Assembly: GCA_020247055.1 (NCBI GenBank)
Contig: JADCJL010000262.1
Coordinates: 1 to 57,965 of the forward strand
DNA: 57,965 bases
Direction: 5' to 3'
Source: Acidobacteriaceae bacterium
GTDB lineage: Bacteria > Acidobacteriota > Terriglobia > Bryobacterales > Bryobacteraceae
The notes beneath the pieces were generated by a model that saw only the letters and a program-made list of their open reading frames with translations, was not told the DNA's origin and made no database searches. Shown here one piece after another: positions 8,581-17,453 of this stretch (positions within the stretch are counted from its first letter, which is position 1; every line of letters starts with the position of its first letter). A program made the translations under genes and the position numbers.

Positions 8581-10998
8581 CTACTCCAGGTAGAGAAACT
8601 CGTTCAGGTTGAAGAGGACGACGCCCAGGCGGGCCAGCGCGTCGGCGGCCTCGCGGCCGGCGTATAGCTTCCGGGCCTGCTCCAGTTCGGGGCCGGCCGG
8701 TTCGCGCTGCAGGGTGAGCGAAAAGGCTTTGCGGATCTGCTGCGCCGGGTCGGGGCCAGCCAGTTCAATCACGCGCGCGGCAAACCGGCGCGATTCGGCG
8801 TCGGTAAGCTCGCCGTTGAGCAGCGTGAGCGCTTGCGGGGAAACCGTCGTCACGCTGCGGCGCGCGCAGCTCTCGCTCATGTTGGCCGCGTCGAACACCT
8901 CCATCAGCGGCATGGCCAGCGAGCGCCGTTGAAAGGCGTAGACGGAACGGCGGCGCTGCGCGCTTTCCGGCGAGGGATACCACTTGAACATCTGAAAGCC
9001 CTGCGCGATCTCGTCCTTGACGTGGAAGAACATGCCGGGGCCGCCCGCTTCGGGGTTGAGGCCCCCGCTCGCCGTCAGGATCGAGTCGCGGAGAGCCTCG
9101 GATTCGAGGCGTATCCAGTTCATGCGCGACAGCAGGCGGTTGGCGGGGTCGATCTCGCTAATCGCCTTGGCCTCCGGGTGCCGCGTCGACTGCAGGTAGG
9201 CGTTCGAGGTCAGCATCAGCCGGTGCATGGCTTTGATGCTCCACTTCTTTTCGATGAAGCGCAGCGCGAGCCAGTCGAGCAGCTCCGGATGCGTGGGCCG
9301 GTCGCCGTTCAGGCCGAAGTCGGACGGGGTGCGGACAATGCCTTCGCCGAAATGGTGCTGCCAAATGCGGTTGACCATCACGCGGGCCGTCAGCGGATTG
9401 GCCGGGCTCACCATCCATTCGGCCAGCGCTTTGCGGCGGCCCGAGCGGTAGCGGCCGGGGAAGGCGATCTTGGCCGGGTCGCTGTTGCCGGTGATGGCTT
9501 TAAGAAAGCCCGGCTCGACGCGCGCGCCCGGCGCCGAGCGCTCGCCGCCGGCGAGCACGAAGGTGGGCTCCACCTCCATCACCGCCGGCGGGGCCACTTC
9601 GTTGACACTGTAGGCGATCGGCTGATGGCGCGCCACTTCGAGCGTCAACCGGGCGGCGCGTTCCGCCGCCGCGGCGTGCTGTTGGCGCTCGGCGGCGGTG
9701 AAGGCCGGAGACTCCTTCTCTTTGAGCAGCTTCTGCAGTTCGCCTTCCTTGAGGCCGGCGGCGGTGAGCTTGACCTTGAGTTTGGTTTCAAGCTCCTTGA
9801 CCGCTTCGTTGGCGGCTTCGAGCTGGTCTTCGAGGGCGCGGAGCCGGTGGCGCCAGGCGAGGCGGCCGCCTTCGGCGTTCAGATGCGGCACCGGCCGGTC
9901 GTCGATGCGCGTGGCGGCGAAGAAGGCCTGGAGCCGGTAGAAGTCCTTCTGTGGAATCGGGTCGTACTTATGATCGTGGCAGCGGGCGCAGCCGACGGTG
10001 AGCCCGAGAAAGACCTGCGAAGTCGTGCCGGCCATCTCGTTCAGCCAGTCCAGGCGAAGCTGCGCATCGAAGTTGGTGTCGCGCTCCCACGGACCCATGC
10101 GGAGGAAGCCGAGGGCAAGCAGGCCCTCGTTTTCGGCGTTGGCGCCGCGGGCTCCGGGGCGGGGCTGCCACTCGTCGCCGGCGAGCTGTTCGAGCACGAA
10201 CTCGTCGTAGGGCTTGTCGTGATTAAAGGCGCGGATGACATAGTCGCGGTAGCGCCAGGCGGTGGGCCGTTCGCCGTCGATGGCGAAGCCATCGCTCTCG
10301 GCGAAGCGGACAAGATCGAGCCAGTGGCGGCCCCAGCGTTCGCCGTAACGAGGGTCCTCGAGCAGGCGGTCGACAAGCTTGGGGTAGGCATCGGGGGCCG
10401 GATCGGTGAGGAACTGCCGGGCCTCCTCTTCGGTGGGCGGCAGGCCGATCAGGTCGAAGTAGACGCGCCGCAGGAGCGCGCGTTTCGAAGCCGGCGGCGC
10501 GGGCGCGATCCCCTTCTCTTCGAGCTTGCTGAGCAGGAAGGCGTCGATCGGGTTGCGGACCCAGGCGCCGTTCCGCACCGCGGGCGCCTTTGGCTCGACG
10601 GGCGGGCGGAACCCCCAGGAGATGTGGTCGCGGCTGCCGGGGGCGGGCGCGGCGGCTGGCGTCAGGCTATCAATCGCCGCGGCGAGCGCCGTGATGGCGG
10701 CGTCGGGCAGCGGCTTGCCGCCGATGGGCATGCGCGGGTTGCGTTCGCCGCGCAGAAACTGCACCAGCAGCGAGGCGCTCGACCGGCCGGGCACGAGCGC
10801 CGGGCCGCGCTTGCCACCCCGGAGCAGGTCGTCTAGCGAGGCGACCTGGAGCGCCGCCTGGGCCTGCGGGCCGGTGTGGCAGCTGGCGCAGTGGGCGGCG
10901 AGCAGGGGCGCTATCTTGTCCCGGAAGATCGCCGCGTCGTCCGCGGCAGCCAGGGAGGTGGCGAGCGTGGGAATGGCAAGGAGACGAAGAAGAGACAT
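8581..10998 (-). CDS. DUF1549/DUF1553 protein with cytochrome c motifs (PSCyt1 type)
   Basis: About 805 residues. A signal peptide (MSLLRLLAIPTLATSLAAA) is followed by a planctomycete-type cytochrome c domain with CASCH (C37, C40, H41), then a DUF1549 domain containing a second heme-type motif CARCHDHKYD (C337, C340, H341), a predicted helical stretch rich in Lys and Glu (about 395-450), and a C-terminal DUF1553 domain (MVNRIWQHHFGEGIVRTPSDFG). It is predicted to be an exported c-type heme protein whose biochemical role is unknown. I place the start at the ATG at 10998; an in-frame ATG at 11049 would put 17 polar residues before the signal peptide. A GTAGAAT box lies in the 56-bp gap upstream, so this gene and the DUF1501 gene may have their own promoter. 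Confidence 0.88.
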   Translation of the reverse strand: MSLLRLLAIPTLATSLAAADDAAIFRDKIAPLLAAHCASCHTGPQAQAALQVASLDDLLRGGKRGPALVPGRSSASLLVQFLRGERNPRMPIGGKPLPDAAITALAAAIDSLTPAAAPAPGSRDHISWGFRPPVEPKAPAVRNGAWVRNPIDAFLLSKLEEKGIAPAPPASKRALLRRVYFDLIGLPPTEEEARQFLTDPAPDAYPKLVDRLLEDPRYGERWGRHWLDLVRFAESDGFAIDGERPTAWRYRDYVIRAFNHDKPYDEFVLEQLAGDEWQPRPGARGANAENEGLLALGFLRMGPWERDTNFDAQLRLDWLNEMAGTTSQVFLGLTVGCARCHDHKYDPIPQKDFYRLQAFFAATRIDDRPVPHLNAEGGRLAWRHRLRALEDQLEAANEAVKELETKLKVKLTAAGLKEGELQKLLKEKESPAFTAAERQQHAAAAERAARLTLEVARHQPIAYSVNEVAPPAVMEVEPTFVLAGGERSAPGARVEPGFLKAITGNSDPAKIAFPGRYRSGRRKALAEWMVSPANPLTARVMVNRIWQHHFGEGIVRTPSDFGLNGDRPTHPELLDWLALRFIEKKWSIKAMHRLMLTSNAYLQSTRHPEAKAISEIDPANRLLSRMNWIRLESEALRDSILTASGGLNPEAGGPGMFFHVKDEIAQGFQMFKWYPSPESAQRRRSVYAFQRRSLAMPLMEVFDAANMSESCARRSVTTVSPQALTLLNGELTDAESRRFAARVIELAGPDPAQQIRKAFSLTLQREPAGPELEQARKLYAGREAADALARLGVVLFNLNEFLYLE

Positions 10999-11024
10999 AC
11001 GGGGCACCACGGCGATCGACCTCA

Positions 11025-11031
11025 ATTCTAC
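11025..11031 (-). promoter_or_regulatory. GTAGAAT -10-like box before the DUF1549/DUF1553 gene
   Basis: On the minus strand GTAGAAT (one mismatch from TATAAT in its last six bases) lies 26 nt before the ATG at 10998, inside the 56-bp gap after the ankyrin gene. The same heptamer precedes four other genes in this window. No convincing -35 is present. Confidence 0.4.
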
Positions 11032-11054
11032 GTTGGCTTCGTTTCGCAAAATGG

Positions 11055-12731
11055 CTACCTGCCCATCAACCGCTTCAAGGTGTCGGACCCGGCCCGGCCC
11101 CGTACGATCTTCTTCAGCTTCTCCGGGTCGCCTTCGGCGCCCTGCCGCTGAATCGCTTCGCGGTAGCGCTCCTGATGGTCGGCGAGGTCGAGCGGCGTTT
11201 CGCCCAGCGAGTTCTTCGCCTCGAGCGGCGCCCCCTGCGCGTGCAGGAATTCGATCATTTCGGGCCGGCCTTGAATGGCCGCCAGGTGCAGAATGCTCTG
11301 CTGCTGGCGCGGGAGAGTGATGGCCTCGACGGGATCGGGAATCTTATCCTGCGGGTTCCAGCGCGCGCGCACATCCGCGCCGCGAGCCACCAGTTCGCGG
11401 GCCATGGCGACATCGCCGGCCAGCACGGCTACGGAGAACGGCGTGTGGCCGTCGCGGCGGCCGAGGTTCGGGTTGCCGCCGCGTTCGGCCAGCAGACGCA
11501 GCAGTTCGACGCTGCCGGAGCTGGCCGCGATATGCATGGGCGAGGAGCCGGGCGGGGCCGGGTTGATGCGGACATCGCCGGCGGGTCCGCCGGTAGGATA
11601 GATGGTCTGCGCGTTCGGATCGGCGCCCGCGGCGAGCAGCCGGCGCACGATGGCGAGCGATTCGGCCAGGGCGTTGGCCGGGGAGGATCCGTCATCGGCG
11701 CCCAAGGCGAGCGCCGCCGCGGTCTGCCCGTAGGCCCCGCTCTGCCGCACCCCGCTGCGCGCCGCTTTCGCTACGGCCAGCGCCGCGCCATGCAGCGCCG
11801 TGTAGCCCGCGCCGTCGACGTTCTTTACGGTGGCGCCGCGGTCGAGCAGCAGGGCGGCCATGGCCAGGTCCGGCCGGAAGCGCTGCGAGCTGCCCGCCGT
11901 CGCCGGAGCCCCGCGGCCGGGGATAAAGGTGCCCGCCGGCGCGTCCCATTTATAGAGCGCCGCCAGCAGGGGCGTGGTGCCGTCGGCGGCCGTCGCGTTA
12001 GCGTCGAGACCGGCTTCAAGCAGCAGGCGGGCCGAGGCGACGTCGTTCTTCTGCACGGCGAAAAAGAGCGCGTTCAATCCGCCCTTCTTCACGGTGTAGT
12101 CGCCGTCGTTGTTCCACGGGATACCGGTTTTGCCGAGCGTCACTGTGGTCGGCAGGTAAAAGGTGTACTTCACGTCCCAGGTCTTGGTCGTCAGCCGCGG
12201 GTCGGCGCCACGGGCGAGCAGCAGACGCACCGCCTCCGGCCGGCCCGCCGCCCACATTAGCGCCGTCTGCCCAAACTTCTGATCGCGTGCATTGACGGCC
12301 GCGCCCTTGGCGAGCAGCCGCTCGAGGACATCGACGCGCCCTAGCCGCGCCGCCGTCATCAACGGGGTTTCGCCGTTCTCCCGCGCCACGTTCGGGTCCG
12401 CCCCGGCGGCCAGCAGCTGTTCGACCAGCGTGAGCGGCCCGTTGGCCACGGCCAGCGCCAGCGGCCCGAGCCCGAGCTCATTCGTCAGGTTGGCGTCGGC
12501 CCCGGCTTTCAGCAGCAGCTCCGTGATTTCGGCGTTCGCGCGCACGGCTGCCCAGCCGAGCGGCGTGGTCCCGTCGGGCTCCCGGGCGTTCGGGTTGGCG
12601 CCCTGCCGCAGCAGTTGCCGCACGGCGGCCCGGTCATCGTCCCGCACGGCGCGGAACAGGTCCGGGGCATCCGTGGCGGCGCTCAGCGCCAGCGGAAACC
12701 AGGCCCACCAGGCTACGGCTGCGGCCCGCAT
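11055..12731 (-). CDS. Exported ankyrin-repeat protein
   Basis: 558 residues. A short signal peptide (MRAAAVAWWAWFPLALSAA) precedes ankyrin repeats over almost the whole length, with the classic pattern G.TPL..A...G....V..LL..GADPN repeated from about residue 25 to 540. Examples are DGTTPLGWAAVRANAEITEL and NGETPLMTAARLGRVDVLER. An atypical insert near residues 180-215 (TKTWDVKYTFYLPTTVTLG) interrupts the array. Ankyrin arrays are protein-binding scaffolds. Export plus its place between DUF1552 and DUF1549/DUF1553 genes suggests it assembles the heme/DUF proteins, but that is inference. It starts 5 nt after the DUF1552 stop, so co-translation is likely. Confidence 0.9.
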   Translation of the reverse strand: MRAAAVAWWAWFPLALSAATDAPDLFRAVRDDDRAAVRQLLRQGANPNAREPDGTTPLGWAAVRANAEITELLLKAGADANLTNELGLGPLALAVANGPLTLVEQLLAAGADPNVARENGETPLMTAARLGRVDVLERLLAKGAAVNARDQKFGQTALMWAAGRPEAVRLLLARGADPRLTTKTWDVKYTFYLPTTVTLGKTGIPWNNDGDYTVKKGGLNALFFAVQKNDVASARLLLEAGLDANATAADGTTPLLAALYKWDAPAGTFIPGRGAPATAGSSQRFRPDLAMAALLLDRGATVKNVDGAGYTALHGAALAVAKAARSGVRQSGAYGQTAAALALGADDGSSPANALAESLAIVRRLLAAGADPNAQTIYPTGGPAGDVRINPAPPGSSPMHIAASSGSVELLRLLAERGGNPNLGRRDGHTPFSVAVLAGDVAMARELVARGADVRARWNPQDKIPDPVEAITLPRQQQSILHLAAIQGRPEMIEFLHAQGAPLEAKNSLGETPLDLADHQERYREAIQRQGAEGDPEKLKKIVRGRAGSDTLKRLMGR

Positions 12732-12736
12732 CGCGC

Positions 12737-14044
12737 TTATACCTCCAGCCGGTTCAGCCGGCCGGTGCTGTCGCCCAGTTTTTCGGTGGGTACGCCCACC
12801 TTATCGAGCATCGTCAGGTAAAGGTTCGTGAGCGGCGTCTCATCGCCCGGGAACTTCAGGTAGCGGCCGCCCGCAATCCGCCCCGCCGCTCCACCGGCGA
12901 GGATGATGGGCAGGTCGCGCTGGCTGTGCGAGGTGGGCACGCTGAGGTTGCTGCCGTAAAGGATCAGCGAGTGGTCGAGCAGCGTGGAGCCGCCCTCCTT
13001 AATCGCATCGAGTTTGCTGAGGAAATAAGCGAACAACCGCGACTGGTCCACGTTGATCTTGGCGAGCGCGTCGAGCTTGTCCTTTTCAAAATTGTGGTGC
13101 GAGATCTCGTGGTGGCCCATCGAAATGCCCAGGTGCGGATAGTTGATCGAGGTCGCCTCGCGGGCGTACATAAAGGTCCAGACGCGGGTGAGGTCGGCCT
13201 GCACGGCCAGCGTCTGCAGGTCGAACATGAGCTTGACGTGCTCGGGCCAGGAGTCGGGCGCACCGGCCGGCCGGGCCATCGCCGGCAGATCCATCGGCCG
13301 CTTCTGTGAGGCCACCTGAATCCGCCGCTCCACGTCTCGGATCGACTCGACATACTCGTCCAGCTTCCGCCGGTCGGCGGCGCCCAGGCGCAGTTTCAAC
13401 TCGGCGATCCGTTCGGTGACACTGTCGAGGCTGCTGCGGTCGGCCGCATCGCGGGCGGCCGCGGCGACCGGATCGATGCGGCCGCCTTCGCCGAACAAAC
13501 GTTCAAACACGCGCCGCGGGTTGTACTCAAACGGCAGCGGCGTCGTCGCGCTCTTGAACACCGGGCCCACGTGCGCCGCCCCGCCGTTATTGTTCTCGGT
13601 GGAAAGCTCAAGCGAAGCAAACGGCGTATCCTTGCCGAGCGTCCGCGCGGCCAACTGATCGACCGAGATACCCACCTGCACCTTACCCTTCACCGGCTCC
13701 ACGCCCGTGAGGAAGGAAGCCAGCGCCCGGTCGTGGAAGCCGGCTTTGCTGCGGTCCGGGTCCGACGACAGACCGCTCATCACCACCATCTTGCCGCGGT
13801 GCGGCGACAGCGGCGCCAGCGCCTCGCTGAAACGGTAGTTGGCCCCTTCGCCGGCCGGCCGCCAGCGGTCCTGATCCACACCCAGCGGGTAGATCACAAA
13901 TCCCAACCGCCGCACCGGCGCGGCCGCCGTCAACTTCTCGGCCGTCAGGGCCGGCACCATTGCTTCGAGCAACGGCAGCCCCAGACACACCCCGGCGCCA
14001 CGCAAAAACGTCCGGCGGGGCAGATGCTTTTTCTCGACAAACAT
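12737..14044 (-). CDS. DUF1552 family protein, Tat-exported
   Basis: About 435 residues of the DUF1552 family, which commonly partners DUF1592/1588-type cytochromes. The ATG at 14044 begins MFVEKKHLPRRTFLRGAGVC, a clear Tat leader with RRTFLRG. Longer in-frame starts would bury the twin arginines. Family features include FVIYPLGVDQDRWRP near the N terminus, the MSGLSSDPDRSKAGFHDRAL stretch and the C-terminal SLILYGSNLSVPTSHSQRDL. No reaction is assigned to the family. It starts 4 nt after the stop of the DUF1592-family cytochrome, which fits paired expression and export of the two. Confidence 0.9.
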   Translation of the reverse strand: MFVEKKHLPRRTFLRGAGVCLGLPLLEAMVPALTAEKLTAAAPVRRLGFVIYPLGVDQDRWRPAGEGANYRFSEALAPLSPHRGKMVVMSGLSSDPDRSKAGFHDRALASFLTGVEPVKGKVQVGISVDQLAARTLGKDTPFASLELSTENNNGGAAHVGPVFKSATTPLPFEYNPRRVFERLFGEGGRIDPVAAAARDAADRSSLDSVTERIAELKLRLGAADRRKLDEYVESIRDVERRIQVASQKRPMDLPAMARPAGAPDSWPEHVKLMFDLQTLAVQADLTRVWTFMYAREATSINYPHLGISMGHHEISHHNFEKDKLDALAKINVDQSRLFAYFLSKLDAIKEGGSTLLDHSLILYGSNLSVPTSHSQRDLPIILAGGAAGRIAGGRYLKFPGDETPLTNLYLTMLDKVGVPTEKLGDSTGRLNRLEV

Positions 14045-14048
14045 GGCT

Positions 14049-16412
14049 TCAGCGCTCCTGCTTCTGTTTCCTTTGAAAGGGGATGCTTCGCACGATGGCC
14101 AGAACCAGATCATGGAAGCGGTATTCGTTTGCCGCGGTTTCGCGGAGGATGGAGCGGATGGCCGGTTGATCCCGGCCGTCCAACTCGCGGCCCAGCGCGT
14201 AGGTCAACAGCCGCTCGACCGTAGCGTGGGCAAACTCTTCGCCCCGGCTGAGCAGCATGGATTTCAATCCCTGCGGGCCCGTGAACTCGCCGCCGCCGAG
14301 CAGCTTGGCGGAGGCGTTAATCGGCCCACCTTCGTCCTTGCTCCGCCACCGGCCGAGCACGTCGAAGTTCTCGAGGGCAAAGCCGAGCGGATCGATGCGG
14401 TCGTGGCAGGCCGCGCAACTCGGGTTGGCGCGGTGCCTTTCCACCTGCTCCCGGGCCGTCAGCCGGCGGCCGTCGCCGGCCTTCTCTTCAAGCGGCGGCA
14501 CGTTGGCGGGCGGGGCCGGCGGCGGCGAGTTCAGCAGATTGTCGAGGATCCACCGGCCGCGCAGTACCGGCGAAGTCTTCGTCGAGTGCGAGGTCAACAG
14601 CAGCACACTGCCGTGCCCAAGCAGGCCGCTCCGCTCCGGATGCCGGTCGAGCGCCACGCGCCGGAAGCCGGGACCGGTCACCCCGGCGATGCCGTAGTGC
14701 CCGGCCAGGCGTTCGTCCAAATAGGTGTAGTTCGCCCGCAACAGATCGAGCACGCTGCGGTTCTCGCGCAGCAGGCTGTTGACGAAAAGGCGCGTCTCGG
14801 TGGCGAACGCTGCCCCGAGCGCGGCATCGAACTCCGGATACAACTCCTTATCCGGCGCTGTGCCGGACAACATCCGCAACCCCAGCCACTGCGCGGCAAA
14901 GTTATCGAGCAGCGCCGCCGAACGCCCGTCGGCCAGCATTCGCCGCACCTCCCGCTCAAGCACTCCCGGCGCGCGCAGCTTACCCGCCGCCGCCAGGTTC
15001 AGCAACCCATCGTCCGGCAGACTGCTCCACAGGAAGAACGACAGGCGCGAGGCCAGCTCAAATTCGTTGACGGGATGCGCCGCCCCCGGCGCCGCGCTAG
15101 CCGCGTCAAACTCCAGGCGGAAGAGGAAGTCCGGCGCCAGCAGCACATCGCGGATAGCCGCGGCGATCGCACTTTCAAAGGGCTTCCGCGCGGCCCGGGC
15201 GGCGCGGAAGCTCTTCAGGAAAGGCTCCAACTCCCGCGGGTTCACGTCGCGGCGGAACGCCCGCCGCACCAGCGGCGCGAGAATGCGTTGAGCGCAGGCG
15301 CCCTCCTCCGCATCCGCCGCGGGCCGGCAGGTGAAGATGCGCGCCCGGCTCGGCGTCTCGCCCGGCCCGGTCACGTTGTATGGTCCGGCAATCTCAATGC
15401 GGCCCAGCACGGGTGGACCGGGCAAGCCGTCGAAGGCCGCCTCTCCCGCCGTCATGCCGCCGATGTCGAACCGCTTCACGCGGCGGCCGTCCACGCGGAA
15501 CTCGATCGTGGGACGCACCGCCGTACCCAACACGTCAAGCGGCCCGCCCAGCGGCAGCCCGCCCGGCCCGCCCACGTTCAGCACGGGGCCTTCCCGCTCG
15601 GCATACTCATCGGGAAACGTCACAATCACGGTGTGTGCGCCGGCCTTCACCTTCGTCAGGCGCTGCCGGAAGAAACGCACGCCTTCAATGGGCGTCAGGC
15701 TTTCTTTCGCGAGAAACGCCCGCAGGTCGTAGTCGCCGTCCTTCGGAAAGTAGTGCGTCACGCGGATGCCGCCGCGCGTGCCGAACGGCATCCCCTCGCC
15801 CTGCCAGACCGCCTGCGTCCCCGTCGCCGGATAGATCTCAACGACCGGCGATGCTTCGCCCGTGCCTGTGGCCAACGCGCTCACCCGCCGCGCCACGTTC
15901 AGGTAGCGTTCGAGCAGCAGCGGCGACATCGACAGCGCGTCGGCGATGTTGTCAAACCCCGCGGCCACCTGATCCGGCGGCAGCTCCGCGTCGAGCGCCG
16001 TCTCCAGATGCAGCAGGTCCCGCACCGCGTTGGCATATTCGGTCCGGTTCAAACGCCGGATCACCGGCGCCCCGGCAAACGCCGTCCGCTGCGCCGCGCG
16101 GTCCAACTCGGTCACCAGGCCCGCGACGAAACTCCGCGACAGGCCGGCCTCCGGGCGGGGCATCGCCGCCGGTGGCATCTCGCCGGCCCGCACGCGCTTC
16201 AGAACCTTTTCCCAAACCTCCGGACGCGCCGCCGTTTCGACGCTGCCCAATCCGTCAAGCGACAGTCCGCCGGCCTTCGCCTGGCCGTTATGGCAGCCCG
16301 CGCAGTAGCGCCGCGTAAAGGCCTCCCGGCTCTCGGTCGGCGCGTACGCCAGCGCCGTGCCGGACAGCACCATCCACGCCGCGTAAACAGGGGCACTCGT
16401 TCTCCGCATCAC
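14049..16412 (-). CDS. DUF1592/DUF1588-family cytochrome c-like protein
   Basis: A 787-residue exported protein with the DUF1587-DUF1592-DUF1588-DUF1585 type architecture seen with DUF1552 proteins. A signal peptide precedes an N-terminal heme motif CAGCH (C37, C40, H41). Middle segments include PVIRRLNRTEYANAVRDLLH and LLRENRSVLDLLRANYTYLD, both typical of the family. A second heme-type motif CAACHDRIDPLGF lies near the C terminus (C666, C669, H670). It is predicted to be a periplasmic diheme electron-transfer or redox protein with unknown partner. It is the first gene of the minus-strand operon reaching 7174. ATG codons at 16412 and 16409 are both possible starts. Confidence 0.9.
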   Translation of the reverse strand: MMRRTSAPVYAAWMVLSGTALAYAPTESREAFTRRYCAGCHNGQAKAGGLSLDGLGSVETAARPEVWEKVLKRVRAGEMPPAAMPRPEAGLSRSFVAGLVTELDRAAQRTAFAGAPVIRRLNRTEYANAVRDLLHLETALDAELPPDQVAAGFDNIADALSMSPLLLERYLNVARRVSALATGTGEASPVVEIYPATGTQAVWQGEGMPFGTRGGIRVTHYFPKDGDYDLRAFLAKESLTPIEGVRFFRQRLTKVKAGAHTVIVTFPDEYAEREGPVLNVGGPGGLPLGGPLDVLGTAVRPTIEFRVDGRRVKRFDIGGMTAGEAAFDGLPGPPVLGRIEIAGPYNVTGPGETPSRARIFTCRPAADAEEGACAQRILAPLVRRAFRRDVNPRELEPFLKSFRAARAARKPFESAIAAAIRDVLLAPDFLFRLEFDAASAAPGAAHPVNEFELASRLSFFLWSSLPDDGLLNLAAAGKLRAPGVLEREVRRMLADGRSAALLDNFAAQWLGLRMLSGTAPDKELYPEFDAALGAAFATETRLFVNSLLRENRSVLDLLRANYTYLDERLAGHYGIAGVTGPGFRRVALDRHPERSGLLGHGSVLLLTSHSTKTSPVLRGRWILDNLLNSPPPAPPANVPPLEEKAGDGRRLTAREQVERHRANPSCAACHDRIDPLGFALENFDVLGRWRSKDEGGPINASAKLLGGGEFTGPQGLKSMLLSRGEEFAHATVERLLTYALGRELDGRDQPAIRSILRETAANEYRFHDLVLAIVRSIPFQRKQKQER

Positions 16413-16482
16413 TCCATTCGCTCGCGTCCTATTTGGACCAATTCGAGTTTATCGCCATCTCGCCCGGAGTGTGGCGCCTGAT

Positions 16483-16489
16483 GTAGAAT
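16483..16489 (+). promoter_or_regulatory. GTAGAAT -10-like box before the amidohydrolase gene
   Basis: GTAGAAT lies 28 nt upstream of the ATG at 16518, in the 105-bp divergent gap. It is an exact copy of the heptamer seen before four other starts. No clear -35 at 16-18 bp. Confidence 0.4.
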
Positions 16490-16517
16490 CGGGAACCGGA
16501 ACCGATCCGAGCCCACT

Positions 16518-17450
16518 ATGAACAGCGCCTACCCCCTCCCCCGCCGCACCCTCCTCGCCGCCGCAGCAGCAGCCACCGCCGCCTCCGCCGCGCCCGCCGC
16601 CATTCCCATCATCGACACCCACTTCCATCTCTACGACCAGACCCGCCCCCAGGGCGCTCCCTTCCCGTTCACCCCCAACAACCCGCCCTTCCTCCCGCAG
16701 CACTACCGCGCTTCCGCGCTCCCGCTCGGCATCGTGGGCGGCATTAAGGTCGAGGCCAGCCCGTGGGTGGAAGATAACCTCTGGGTCCTCATGATGATCG
16801 AGAACGAGCCCCTCATCACCGGCATGATCGGCAACCTCGACCCCACCATCCCGCAGTTCCGCGAGTATCTCGAACGCTACCACCGCAACAAGCTCTTCCT
16901 GGGTATCCGCTACGGCAACGTCTGGAAGGGCCAGGACCTGGTCACCGCCATCCACCAGCCGCTGTTCCTCGAAAACATGAAGGCCTACGCCCAAACCGGC
17001 CTCACGCTCGAAGTCGCCAACCCCCGCCTCGACCTCATCGAAGCCACCCTGCGCCTCAGCGATCAGATTCCCGATCTCCGCATCGTCCTCGGCCACCTGC
17101 AGGCGCTCGCCCTGCCCACCGATCCCGCCGTCCTCAAAACCTACGGCAGCCATCTGCGCCAACTCCGGCAACGCAACGTCTTCGTCAAACTCTCTGGCCT
17201 CCACCGCCCGCGCGCGGCCGCCGGCGCCCCGTTCGAGCCGGGCGTCTACCTGCCCGTCATGGACTTTATCTACGACATCTTCGGCGAAGACCGCCTCGTC
17301 TACGCCGGCCGCAGCAAAGAGGCCATTGCGATCTTCCGCGCCTACTTCCAGGCCAAAGGCCCGGCCGCGGCCGAAAAGTTCTTCTGGAAGAACTCCATCC
17401 CCGCCTTCCGCTGGGTGCGCCGCGACCCCAATCAGCCGCAGCTCGGCTGA
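16518..17450 (+). CDS. Amidohydrolase-2-like TIM-barrel protein, Tat-type leader
   Basis: 310 residues. A Tat-like leader (PRRTLLAAAAAATAASAA) precedes a barrel of the Amidohydro_2 type. Strand 1 carries IIDTHFHLYD, so the HxH pair is present. A conserved GHLQAL segment stands where the family usually has DHLG. At the strand that normally ends in FGSDWP the protein reads VYAGRSKE, so the usual catalytic/metal Asp is replaced. It may therefore be an altered or inactive member, or use a different chemistry. It is divergent from the DUF operon and convergent, with 3 bp between stops, with the alpha/beta hydrolase. The family includes lactonases and decarboxylases; the substrate is unknown. Confidence 0.8.
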   Translation: MNSAYPLPRRTLLAAAAAATAASAAPAAIPIIDTHFHLYDQTRPQGAPFPFTPNNPPFLPQHYRASALPLGIVGGIKVEASPWVEDNLWVLMMIENEPLITGMIGNLDPTIPQFREYLERYHRNKLFLGIRYGNVWKGQDLVTAIHQPLFLENMKAYAQTGLTLEVANPRLDLIEATLRLSDQIPDLRIVLGHLQALALPTDPAVLKTYGSHLRQLRQRNVFVKLSGLHRPRAAAGAPFEPGVYLPVMDFIYDIFGEDRLVYAGRSKEAIAIFRAYFQAKGPAAAEKFFWKNSIPAFRWVRRDPNQPQLG

Positions 17451-17453
17451 CCC

